From Latrodectus hesperus (taxonomy: Eukaryota > Arthropoda > Arachnida > Araneae > Theridiidae): a stretch of DNA of 64,000 nucleotides. Positions 34,763 through 46,690 of this stretch are shown here, piece by piece. How positions within the stretch are numbered: the first letter of the stretch is position 1; each line of letters begins with the position of its first letter. Under the pieces are notes generated by a model. That model did not search any database, was not told the DNA's origin, and saw nothing but the letters and a program-made list of their open reading frames with translations. The DNA is taken from contig CM075853.1 in the NCBI GenBank assembly GCA_037975125.1, positions 96,402,567 to 96,466,566 of the forward strand. The letters run 5' to 3'. A program made the translations under genes and the position numbers.

Positions 34763-35274
34763 GTGCACGTTTGGAGGACACCTCAATAAACTTTTCATAG
34801 TAATTGTTTCCTTCCATCTCTGCTCTGCATGGACATGGATCTTTCATGATGAGGGCAGATGATACCTGATTTTCTGCTCGACCAATCGTAGTTTTGAAAG
34901 GCAGAATCATTAAGGAATAAATATAAATTTTATCTGATTTGATCCATCCTAAATGTTTTTAGTATGAAATGGTATTTTCCAGGATGATAATGGACTTATC
35001 CATGAAGCATTGCTTGGTTAAGCGGGATTTGATGAACATCATAATGAAGTCGTTAACATTTTGTTTGGTCCGACAGTTACGCGAACTCTATATATTTTAA
35101 TCGTTATGGTCTATTTTACAGCATTCAATACAGAAACGATATTCTCGATCATTACTGACAGAGCTTTCACAAAATCTCTCCATTAGAAATGGTACAATGC
35201 TATGTTAAACACTGTTTAGCATTTGTATGAATCAATTCCTAGACGAATCTAAGCTACATTACGCATCAAAGCTA
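34763..35274 (+). pseudogene. Tc1-like transposase, catalytic-domain remnant (second copy)
   Basis: The order on the plus strand is VHVWRTPQ near 34763, an eroded middle, FQDDNGLIHEALLG at 34977 (usually FQDDNAPIHAA), GFDEHHNEV, then HLYESIPRR at about 35224-35250. This is the second half of a Tc1-type DDE domain. The second catalytic aspartate (QDDN) survives. The SPDLNxxE segment with the third residue is destroyed, and the first is outside the remnant. Numerous stops and shifts make it inactive. The VHVW-to-C-terminus part lies downstream of another copy's C-terminus, so the two remnants cannot be one linear element. Confidence 0.65.
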
Positions 35275-36898
35275 TATTATATACCTATACCATATTAATA
35301 AAGGATTTCTTACAAATCTAAATTTTTAAAATAAAAACCTGTAAATGGTACGCATTTTGCGTATTTCTCAGTAATCCTGAAATCTTTAATTAAATATTAA
35401 ATTGTGTTGGTTTAAGTACTTTTTCTCAGTGGATTTGTTTATTTTTACTTTTAATATGGTTTTGAAAGATGATATTGTTAAGAAACTATTTTATATTGTG
35501 CTAAAAATGTATTCCTGAGTGCATCAGATGAAAGCTAATTCCACATAAAAAAAGCAATTTTAAAAGAAAACAAAATTTTTTAAAGAAATTACAAATGAAC
35601 TGCCGCTTTGTTAGAAAAAATAATTTTTAAAGGAAGAAAATTGTTGTTCCCTGCAAGTGAAATTATAAATTATATACAGAAAACTGTCATATTTAAGTAT
35701 ATCTTCTAATTTATTGATGCAAAGAAAATTTCAAATAAATTTACAATTATTTCATACAAGTAAAAATTATAATTAATATGAAAAACTATGGTTATTCAAT
35801 AAAACTTTTTTTATATTCAGGTAACTTATACCATCAAAGAAACTGAAATTTTTTAAATTTTAGCAGATCAGTCTACTTTAAACTGGAAAAAATTAATTTT
35901 TATAATGTAAGCAAGCAATTTCTTTTTTATTAATACTTTATACAGTTAACTAAGGTTGTTCATATATTTATAGAATTTCCTTCGCAAAAAAGTAATGTAT
36001 TTGCTTTTTTGTGAATCCGAAACTCCAATTCTTATCAAATTTTCTGTTATGAATACTTTAGTATGTCTTACTTCCCTAAAGTTTTAGAGAGAAAAACCTT
36101 TTTACAAACAATAGATCGCATATACACTAATTGTGGTTGTTATTCACACAAGTTTTCCAGAAAATGTCTGTTTACATCAAACATTATCACACACACATAT
36201 ATATTAAAATGTCTTTTGCATTCTGTGTAATTTTTATATATACTTCTAAGCTAAAACATTTTAGTTTTCTATATTAATATATGCCTGCATAATAATATGC
36301 ATTCGGTTATATTCAACACAAAAATCATTTTAACCACAAAAGTTCACTCAAGTGGAATAGGAATTTTGAAATTTCTTATATGTGCATAGTAAATATGCTG
36401 TTATTAATACATTTCAAGAATTTCATATACATGTACATATTACTCTGTAATTTTATTGATGTTTTGAAAAATAATTTAAAAAACTAAAAATTTCCTCGTG
36501 GGTGTCAATTTTCAAATATTCCAACAATAGACAGAATTTTTCATAAAAGAAAAATATTTTAATACTTTTGAAACACCTACACTTTTTTACTTAAATGAAC
36601 ACATAATTCCTAAATAAATAAATATGTCAATATAATATTAAAATTACATAAATAAAGTTTCAGTCATATCTTTTTGTTTATTTTTAATATTTTTGAATAT
36701 AATACAAAATTTTCCATACACCTCGATAGTGAAGTCGGTGACAGATTCAATAAGTTTGTGCATAATTTTTATATTATCTCCATTTAGAAATACTAAACTA
36801 ATTAAAAATGATACAGACATCAATAAAACTGTCTTAATTTTAGCAATTTAGCATCTTACAATGAAAAGAAAGCTTTCTCTAACCGGCCACAATCAAGG

Positions 36899-36924
36899 TA
36901 ATATATATATATATGTATGTATGT
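36899..36924. repeat. Short (AT)n / (GTAT)n run
   Basis: About 16 bp of TA dinucleotides followed by GTATGTATGT. Confidence 0.85.
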
Positions 36925-37198
36925 GTTCGTTGGCTTCATTATCAGGAATAATAACACATTATCTTTAAATGATTTAACTATGGTTCTGGACAAAATAAGA
37001 CAAAGTAATCAACATACTTACAAATGAATATTAAATCACAATCTAACATTATTTTAATTATAATTCGAAATTACTCCAATATTAATTCGCGTCTTCACGT
37101 CATCGCGTCTTTTCCCCTCTTTTTTTTCCATCCTCCACATCGCTCTCTTCCTTCTGCATGTCCGAACATGTGAGTGGCCCTCTGGTGGCGCTTTCAAT

Positions 37199-37201
<3 letters not shown>

Positions 37202-37289
<88 letters not shown>
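37202..37289. repeat. (AT)n microsatellite, about 88 bp
   Basis: Pure TA run, directly downstream of the pyrimidine-rich patch described for this stretch. Confidence 0.97.
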
Positions 37290-37293
<4 letters not shown>

Positions 37294-39310
37294 TGGTTGT
37301 GCCCGTATTTATTGTCCTTCATTAAAGTGTAATTTAATGCAGAATAAGTAATTAAAATATTAATTTGGACAATTATGGAATTAAAATAATATTTAATAAA
37401 ATACTAAATAAATTTTGTTCGTTACAGCCGTAAATAATTTACTTTTCGTAGTAAAAGTGTTGAAAAAAATCCCTTACATATAAATTTCATGTGTACATTC
37501 TAAAAACTATTTAATTGAAAAATAGATAATTGTGTGTTACAAAGATAAAAAAAAATATGTATAAGCAACAAACACTAGCAGTTGATGTCCATGAGCTAGA
37601 TAGTAAAAAAAAAGCCATATTAATGAATAATTAATAAAGCTTCCATAAATTTATCTTATATTTGGACTTAGCGCATGGCACTTTTCTAAATCTATGAAGG
37701 CTTATGTTTATTCATTGATAGTGTGTTACACTTCTTGCGTAGAACATTATGCTTTTAGTCTCTTACTTTTAACAAAAGAAATGAGTCAAATATGTTTTTA
37801 TATGATTTATTTTTAGAAATAAATCTTTCGTAAAAATGATCAAAATTTTTAATGAAATTGCAAAATATATATTATTAAATGTCACAAGTTTCTCATTTTT
37901 ATATATGCCATGCCAGTAGTTGATAAATATATTTCACAAAGAGAAAACGACTTTTATAAAGAAAACAAATTGCCATTTTCCATTAATTTATTAAATATAG
38001 CTTTATTATTAATAAAATAAAATATATATTTTCATGTCAATAAGGACTTAGGATATTCGTAAACACAACCCAGTGAAATACTGTTTGAATACTGAATTTG
38101 ACACTTATTATTTGGGAATATCGTTTTATATTTTTTCTTGCATTGCCATCCGGTTTTTGCTTCCAACTACACAATTATTTAGTTAAGACATAACTCTGAG
38201 TAAAAAAATATTTTTCTATTATTTAACTACATGTATGTGATAATTAAAGCAGAAATAAAATGAGAAAATTTTAAATTTTGACATGGAAATTGTCACAATG
38301 ATAGTTTAACAAATGTAAAATTTCGTATAAAACTATTAAACCAAAATAATAGATTAAAAAAATATTTTTTATTTTATTTTATGTTTCTCATTAAACCGGA
38401 AGAGTAAAATCGAACATTTTCATTTTGTTTAAAAAGTTACCATAATTATACTTTAAAAAATAGAGCTTTATATTTTAACATTTACAAAATCATTTCAGAG
38501 TTAAAAGGAACTATAAATGTGTGAAATCTATACTTCGGAATATCACTTTAAACAAAATCCTTGATAAAGCATTTTCGTAAAAAAATTTTACTATTGAATG
38601 TGTTTAATATTTTGAAATACTGGATTATTTTAAATACAAATGTTGCTTTTGAAAACAAACTTTTTCCTTAGGAATCTTAAAATTTTTAAGTTATCGAATG
38701 CCTATATAGTAATAATTGCTTATAGCTAATTATAGCTAATTAGAACTAATTGCGTAACCTGTGAGTTCCATATTTTTATTATTAAGTATTTTATAATACT
38801 CTTATAGGAAACGCACACATTCCTTGTTGTATACTGTAATGCGATGTCATTGATAAGGACTTAACTTTAATATTATGTAAGCAAAATAAATCCCATTTAA
38901 ATATTACTATTTTCAAATAGAATTTAATTCTAGAAAATCACTAATATTAAGAAAAGTTAAATGTTGTTTTTTTAAATTTTGAATTAATGGAAAAGACTAT
39001 TAAAATGATAATTAAAGATGATTTATGCAATCGTTTTTGAAAGAGCATTTAAAGCACCAGTTAAAAGTAATAAAAGTTTTGTAGCAAATTAATATCAGTG
39101 ATGGAATCTGAGCTATCTTCTAACGATTTTGTACTATGTAAAAATTTGCTTCAAGATACGGAAATTTCATTAGAAATACTTTGATAATAACTAAAAGTTC
39201 TTTATTCAATAATTGCTTAATACGAATCCAAACGAAATCTATAGGATTTAGTGATCAAGAAAATAAAGGCTTAGGTTTAGATTTATTTAAGACTGGTGTC
39301 TAAATTCATG

Positions 39311-39343
39311 ACCAATGGTACGAAGTCCAAACCTATATAAATA
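39311..39343 (+). promoter_or_regulatory. Candidate core promoter (CCAAT and TATA)
   Basis: ACCAATGG at 39311-39318 lies about 20 bases before TATATAAATA (39334-39343). An initiator-like ATCATGG follows about 25 bases downstream. The spacing is that of a polymerase II core promoter, whether of a host transcript or of a retroviral-type LTR. In AT-rich DNA a TATA box alone is weak evidence. The GC-rich sequence directly downstream makes it more interesting. Confidence 0.3.
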
Positions 39344-39359
39344 TGCGGGCAGGGCAATC

Positions 39360-39473
39360 ATGGCCCGTAGTAAGGTGGAAGAGAGCCACAGCCGAGCTTC
39401 TAGGGAAATCAGGGATGGAGTGTGTATCCTTAAGCAGCAAGGCCCATGGTTTACTACCATATTAATAGAATGA
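39360..39473 (+). other. Unrecognised 37-codon mini-ORF in a GC-rich island
   Basis: ATG at 39360 opens MARSKVEESHSRASREIRDG and then VCILKQQGPW, stopping at 39471-39473. Its codons are GC-rich compared with all DNA around it. I do not recognise it. It could be the start of a gene, a fragment of a retroelement, or chance in an unusual patch. Confidence 0.2.
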
Positions 39474-41016
39474 ATTTAAAAGATATGAAGTATTATTTTT
39501 ATACAGAAACCATTTAAATCATAATTGAAGAGCTGATTATATTTTTCTGTTCTCATATATATTGTGGATAGAGAATATTATTCGTGTTACAATGCATTTA
39601 CCATCCTTTCACTTATACCACTTTGTTTATTGAAATGTTATTGATCAACATCAATATTATTTAAATATAATTTACACATTATATTTTATGATACTAATAG
39701 GATACTTTGATAAAATATGGTGTGTTTATCGAAGTCCATGTGTTGAGAAATATTTATGTAAGCAAATTATAAAAATTGAAATTAAAAACCAATTAAATAA
39801 CTTAAACAGAAGTAAAAATATTGCATATCAACATAATTTGTTACTTCCCTCTGATAAAAAAGTCACTTTTATAAGTAAAAAATCATAAAATAAACTGGCT
39901 TCCCAAAATCTTAATTAATTTGTTTTTTAATTACATTTTTTTATAATTTTTGAAAAATAATCTTTATGTAAATTACCCAAGAGTTTATGATATTTTTCTT
40001 TTTCATCCTTTTATAAAAAAGATGTTTTATTCTTTTTTCATAAAAGCAATATTTCTTTATCTCTGCTTTCTTTCTAGAAATTGCCATGGTAACATAATTA
40101 AGAAAAAAAGTATATGTACTGAGTAATATTAATTTGAAAAATATATAATCCCTTCCAGAGTAGCAAAAACCTTTTTTTATCTTTTCAATTAAATTTATTC
40201 ATTCAACCTCAAATTTCCATAGCTAAATTAAATTCTCTAATTTACTTATTAATTTTATACCTTTTTTTTGCTAACAGACTGTGATTAATTTGACTAAATA
40301 TGATTTATTGAACAGCTTCAATTTATTTGTAAATTTTAATGATAAATTTGAGAAGAAACTAGATCTAGGAATTTTAATATTAGAAGAGATTTAATAAATC
40401 TGTAAAAGCATGAATATACTTTAATTATAAAAAGAGCGAAAGATTTCCTTATGTAAAGACTTTTGTTTTTCTTCATAATTTAAATAAAATATAAGAAAGA
40501 ATATATAAATTATGCACTACTTTATAATTAAAACTGATTCATAAAAATTTTTAATTTTTAATACAATAAGTCTTTGTAATATCTTTTAAAAGAAAAAAGA
40601 ATTATTTGCTGTTTAATAGATGAATATAAATGAGGAGAGCGATTTTTTTGTTGATTTGGGTTCATTCTGATATTTTTACTAGATCAGAATAATTTATAAT
40701 CTTCGATTGAAGTCAGCATTATTAGAAAATATTTATTCTTAAATCCAATAAATCAGACTTAAAATCATAAATTTTTTTCATATTTCTGTATAAATGAAAT
40801 AAAAAGCTTATGAATAAATGTGTATGTGTATGCGTGTTTTCATTTTGGATTTATTTGAAAGGAATTGGAAAAATTAATAAGAACTCTATTGTGTGTGTTG
40901 GATAATTAACAGATATCAGTGATTTACATACACGCTTACGCGGTATACATTAAATTATATTTTTGATATAATTCCCCTAACTACATTGTTTAAGCACAAT
41001 ATATAGTCACCCACTA
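39474..41016. other. AT-rich DNA with a dispersed repeat copy
   Basis: Holds the repeat copy at about 40010-40340. No gene is seen. Confidence 0.55.
40010..40340. repeat. Unnamed dispersed repeat, copy 1
   Basis: It aligns by eye with 46380-46690 in the same orientation and order. Shared landmarks are ATGGTAACA (40086 and 46442), ATTAAATTT then TTATT then CATTCAA/ATTCAA then CTCAAAT (about 40190-40215 and 46540-46570), and AATTTTATACxTTTTTT then GCTAACA/ACTAACA (about 40251-40277 and 46608-46629). Similarity is patchy, so the copies are old. No terminal repeats are evident, so the class is unknown. Confidence 0.5.
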
Positions 41017-41703
41017 TTGTTAAATTTTGTATCTCACTTAGGCATACGAGTCTTGAACATGATGGTCTTTTATTTGATGAAGCGCGGAATCCTCGTCCCT
41101 AGAGACGCGAAAATGTCAACTGGCCATTTTTCTTTGAGCTCTTCGAAAACTGAAAAAATCAAACGAATAAATAAATGCATCCCAATTATTTTGGTATGAT
41201 ATATTTTTATGAAAGTGAGTTGCTTCACTTTTGAAGAGTTTTAATTTGTGATTAAGTATTCACAGTTGTATCTTCAGTTTGTTTGTTCACAGTTGCATTT
41301 CCTGGAGGAAATTCAAAATTAGAAGACATTGGGTAACTTCACTCTCTACTGTTCTGTATCGCGTCGCATTTCCAGGGTGTTTTCTTTTTCAGCAAATTTT
41401 AAGAGATTAGACGCAGTCATAAGGTTAGTAAATTTGAGATACAGTCTCCTGAAGGGATCGAAAATCGAATTAACACCCTTTTTTGTAGCTGTTATATTCC
41501 ACCAAAGAAAGAATGTCGACTTACCTAACAGTTTTCACTGTTTTTTTGATGTGAGAGGGAAGTCTATTCCAGGCTACTCTTATTTTCTGTACTTCACTGC
41601 ATTACATCTATGTCGTCAACATCTATGTGTGGAGGAGAGACTCCCTCCTGATGAACACGTGGTCCCTATGCCTTCTTCTTGTCATTTGCATCATACATTT
41701 TAG
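41017..41703 (+). other. Less AT-rich stretch with unrecognised frames
   Basis: Two plus-strand frames lie here: 41017-41199 (60 codons) and 41329-41703 (124 codons, beginning MGNFTLYCSVSRRISRVFSF). Neither shows a domain, signal peptide or repeat I can name. The second is the longest frame in the window outside transposons and microsatellites, and base composition is more balanced than next to it. It could be a decayed element, an exon or untranslated region, or chance. I do not claim a gene. Confidence 0.2.
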
Positions 41704-44700
41704 TATTTTTCCAATTTTATATTTCTGGCTTCAATATTTTTTATGCTTTATCTTATTTATATAGGCAAATCTTTCTTTAGATGCTTTTGCGCTGGCTAGA
41801 TTTCCCATAATGTATTGTAGTTACTATTTTATTATATTATATTTTCAGTATTGTGTGTGCGTGTATTTATTACTTTATATATATATTTTTTTGCTTTATA
41901 TTAAAATTTGTCATATATATATATATGGAACTCGAATTAAAATATCTTCATTTATTTATGAATTATATTGATTGAAAATAATTAATTGTTAAATTAATTA
42001 TTATTTATGAAATTTAATCAATATTTAAAGTCTAATAAAGCGTAACATTCACAACCAACATACATTTATGCATTATTGAACTAATACTTTTTACTCTCCC
42101 CAAAAATTCTAACAGTTTTAAGCCATGATAACATATTTAACAAAATTTTATCTGACTGAATAGCAAAGCTGAAATTACGATAATGTGTAAAAGTCAAATA
42201 GTTTTAGCATCACAGGTAACCAGTTTGCATGCAAATAAATAAATAAATAAATAGGAAAAAATTAGACAAATCAAAATTTGGAAAAAAAATTTCAACAAAA
42301 CTTAAGAACATTAGTTTATTGTTAAATTTTAAAATAAAGGTTTTTGCTGATAAGCTTCTTAAATTTATTTTGTACATTTATTTACATACAGAAATAGCAT
42401 TTTGATAGGTTTAAGATGAAAAATTTATATTTTTAATAAACAATTGCCTTAAAAGGTAAATTATCATTACTAATCTATGCATTTTATACAGATTTGAGCA
42501 ATCAAATATTATTTATGTGTTTTCATGTTTACTAATTTCATTTAGGATAATTTATGAAATGAATATAATTTTCAAATGAAGAGCTGGTTATTAATGTTGG
42601 ACCCGGAGCCGATGTAATTTTGAAAAATGAGGGAAGAAAATTTGTAATCTGTATCATTATGAACCCATAAAATTTAAAGCAATTTTATTCTTGTTGGCAA
42701 AGATAGAGATTAAAGTTTATTGCTATTTTAATTAGTCTCTACACCAAAATATCTTTCAAACCTACTCTTGCGGAGAAATTACGAAACAAATTATCCGTTA
42801 AGTAAAATGTAAATTTAAATATCATATTTTTCCAGTAATTAGATGTTATAGAAAAATCAATTTTCATTTATTTTATATTTGATAGTCATTTAAATTTTCT
42901 TCAAAGTTCAGAATGTTTTAATTTAATTTCTTCTATGTGTTTAGATGACTACTTTGATTTTAATTTTGTTTTTTGATAGAAAAGACATACTAAAAAAGCA
43001 ACTTTAACCACAGAATAACTTTTCCAAAATAATCTTGCTTTAAAAGTTAATGTTGTTATTCAATTTATAACTAACTAAAATAAAAGCTTAGATATTATGT
43101 CTAAACAGAGAAATATTATGAAATTCGTTAACAAATATTTTCCTGGTTCGTTAAAAAATATTTTATATTTTGTTAACGAATAATGAAAATATTTGTTGGT
43201 TTAACCAGTTAATATTTGAAAATAAAAACTGGTTTCCCTGATATTTTAACTATCAAAACTTCTGAAGCAAATTAACAGAGTAAAATTTGATAGCACATTT
43301 ACTTCTAAACTAATTTATTTTAATTAACACGTTTGATATTTTCTGTTGAGTAAAAATAGCATTTCAAAGTCATGATTATAACAATCAGAATCCCACATTT
43401 GTTTGTCTTTATCTACAACACCAAATATTTTAACTATAAATGAAGCAATTTATTCCCCACTATTGAGACATTTTAAAATAAAAAAGCGAGATTAGAATAA
43501 AGATATATTGATGAAAATTAATTAACAAATAGCTGGTTTTAGAAATAATTATTTAAATATGTCTCTAACAACTTACAAAATCTTATTTTATTTGTTCTTC
43601 AGCTCTCGATTGAGAATAGAAATATGAATAAATGAGATTATTATGTAACGATTATGTAAGATAATAAGCACAAATTATTTATCCGATTACTTAATTGAAA
43701 TTAAGATATTTGTTATATTTATGAGTATATCTGATAGACTAGGAAACATTTTCGAAGTACTATCTTTTAAAGCTTTTACAAACTTTTAAAGGAAAGTTTT
43801 ACTACTTTTCTTCTAAATCTTACAAGATATATTTTCTATTATATACTAGGTTAAATTATTTATTGATTATAGTTATTAACCGAAACTAAAACAGATATAG
43901 TAAGATAAAGAAAGGAAACTGATTAAAAAAGTTAATGTCATCTCAGATTCTAATTTTATTGTGGTTATATTTTGAATTTTTATGTTTATACTTTAATTAT
44001 TCAAATTGTTGAGACTGTGCTTTAAAAGAGTTATCATAGTTAAAAAGAAGTCACTTCAAAATAAAATATAAAATACTATTAAGTATAAAATGTTATTAAA
44101 GAAAAAAATGTATTTTTTGTTATAGAATAATTCTAATGATCTGTGTAAATTTATAAACAGTTTCCAAAAATGGCAAGTTGACTCATAAAAAGTATAGGTA
44201 TATTTAGTACATACAGATGTACTAGGTAATTAAACGTAGAATTTAATCATGTACTTTCCCATTTGCAAAAGATATTAAGTAAATAACCAAATTATTTTAA
44301 GGTAATTGATCATTTAAATTGACCTAAGGCATTAAAATATTTTAATGTATTCAACAATCTCAGTAAAGGAATATTAAATACATTTCTCATTAAGGAATGC
44401 AGTGTTCGAATGTTAGTCGGAAAGTGGATTTAAAGATTTTGTAGTCTTAATAAATGTAAATCAAATATTCTGCAACGTAGAAAATGGAATATCCTGTTTC
44501 TCAACACACGATTATTACGAATATAATTATTACGTAAACCATTTAAATAAAAGATAAGGTGTGATTATGCTGTTTTTGTCCCAAACTATTTATACAGCTG
44601 AACACACTTTATAAATTATTCATAAACAGTTTGCAGAATCAAAACATACCTAATTTTTATCTTCGGATTATCTATCAGTTGAATGCTGCAAGCAGATAGG

Positions 44701-46379
44701 TTGAGTGATTAGGAATGTCATAAGAAGCTATACGATTTTCATCTGAAAATTAACTTGAGTTATGTTAGCATTAAAATATTATTTAGAAAAAAGCTGATTA
44801 AAATAGTGGAAAATCAATCAGCATATAAGCTTTTAACCTAAAAAAGGGTATTCAGTTTAATGACGCATAACATTTATACTTTTATTACTAAATTATCTTT
44901 TTACCCACAGAATTCTAAAAATTGGTACTTAGTATAGTAATGCATATTCAAGAGCAAAAACAATTGTATATTTTATCCAACGGAAGCAAGAAAGAATAAT
45001 AATTTGATGATTCCGAATTTTTGATCAAGCAGCATAAAGTTGGTTATGGAAAGAATTGGTACTTATTAACTTTGATTGAGTATGGAATTCTCTCAAGAAA
45101 AAATGCTATCTCATTGGTATGATTGATATTCCTGTGATAAAAATAACTTCTCATTCTCTTTTTTCATTTCTATTATGTTGTCTAAAAACTTATTTACACA
45201 CAACCTACAGTTAACAGAATTGCTGTTCTTTCTAAATATTCCCAGATATTCTCAGAATGTTCTAATGTGAGAATTGTGTTAATTTAGATTTTTAAAAAAG
45301 TTATACAGAATTTTATTTAATAAAATTAAGAACTCAGTAACATGAGAATAGTCATCAAAACTTAAGATTTATGCTCAATATTTTTAAGCACTTTATACAA
45401 CTGAGTTTGGATTTAAATTTGTATAAGACTTGTCTCTCTCTGAAGCTTTTCTCTCTCTCAGCAAATTTAGAAAACAATTGGTAAGGATCGTAAATAAATC
45501 TTTGGATTCCAATTAATTAAAGTCGTTTCCTGTTCTTTTTCAACATAGATTTGTTTGTTTATTTCCTATATACAACCATAGAAAATCACATTGTAAAACA
45601 AATGCAGTTAATTTTTTGAAAAGACAACTCTTATATGCTAAGTATTATAGTTTGTATAGAACCAAAAAATACGTAATTTTATATAAGTACAAATTGTTAT
45701 TTCTACAGAAAACTAATATTAAAATCATAAAATATATGTTTTTCCAAGTAAAATTATATCATAAAGGAAATACTATCATTTTTCGAAATAAAACGGAACG
45801 AGTTTGTAGTTAATACATATAATTTATAGGAAATTTCTGTATCATCTTAAAAATTTATAATTTTTAGAAGCAATTTAAAGAATAAACAATCTTTTCTAAA
45901 TTGTAAAACTTTATAGCATTTTCGAAAATCCCTAATATCCACCCACATCTTCCATATTTATAAGAATATCTTAAGTTAGCTATATAAATAAATATGTTTG
46001 CAATGTATTTTAACATAATAATAGCTATCTTGGAATATAAACAAGTAAACATTGAAGAAGTTGACGCAAGATCTAATGCATTCTAAGATTAGTTTTTATA
46101 TTAAGTCACTTTAAAAATATTTTAAATTTAAACTAAACCTATCGTATTTTAAAAAAATTTGTAATGTCTCACAAAAATTAATTGACATTTAATTACATAA
46201 AAATACTTGGAAAAAACACTTTTTCAGGTATAAACACAGATCTTTATAATACCAATGCAAAGCATTTTAATTGATTTTTTTATAATTAGATTTTTAATAT
46301 ATCTTCTAAAACATAATTTAAATAAAGTAATTAATTAGTTAAAGTCTTTTTTAATATTCACTGATTTTATAAAAAATCA
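41704..46379. other. AT-rich DNA, no gene seen
   Basis: Short AT runs lie at 41876-41886 and 41912-41926. No transposon or RNA signal is visible. Confidence 0.6.
42233..42253. repeat. (AAAT)n microsatellite
   Basis: Five tandem AAAT units. Confidence 0.9.
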
Positions 46380-46690
46380 GAAAATACATAATTTTATAAA
46401 ACCAAATTTTAAAACTTTTGTTATTTTTTCTTTAATTTACTATGGTAACAGAGCATCTTAGTTACAAATATGCTAGAGATAATATCAATTTTAAAACTAT
46501 ATTTCATTACTGTAGCAGTTAACCTCTCTTTAAATTCTTTGATTAAATTTTATTTATTCAAACTCAAATCTCTTGATTAATTTGAATTCTTTATTAGTTT
46601 TATCAATTTTATACTTTTTTTCACTAACAAAGAGTAAGTAATTCAACTGAATTATAGATGAATTACCTACTCTTTGTTAGTTTTATTTTA
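46380..46690. repeat. Unnamed dispersed repeat, copy 2
   Basis: The partner of the repeat near 40.0-40.3 kb. In this copy the segment after ATACTTTTTTTCACTAACAAAG has been turned into a hairpin (46623-46681), so it differs from copy 1 beyond that point. Confidence 0.5.
46623..46681. repeat. Inverted repeat, 23-bp arms, one mismatch
   Basis: Arms 46623-46645 and 46659-46681 pair across a 13-base loop. Copy 1 of the surrounding repeat lacks the right arm, so the hairpin arose after the copies separated. Confidence 0.9.

Larger units (their letters stand above)
35275..39300. other. AT-rich DNA, no gene seen
   Basis: Apart from the microsatellites listed, 37085-37200 is an unusually GC- and pyrimidine-rich patch (CCTCTGGTGGCGCTTTCAAT) that runs into an AT array. 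It could be part of an LTR or another element. No coding frame is present. Confidence 0.5.

Noticed and set aside
34343..34910. Minus-strand frames of 61 and 88 codons
   Set aside because: They overlap Tc1 coding remains readable on the plus strand and show no motif of their own.
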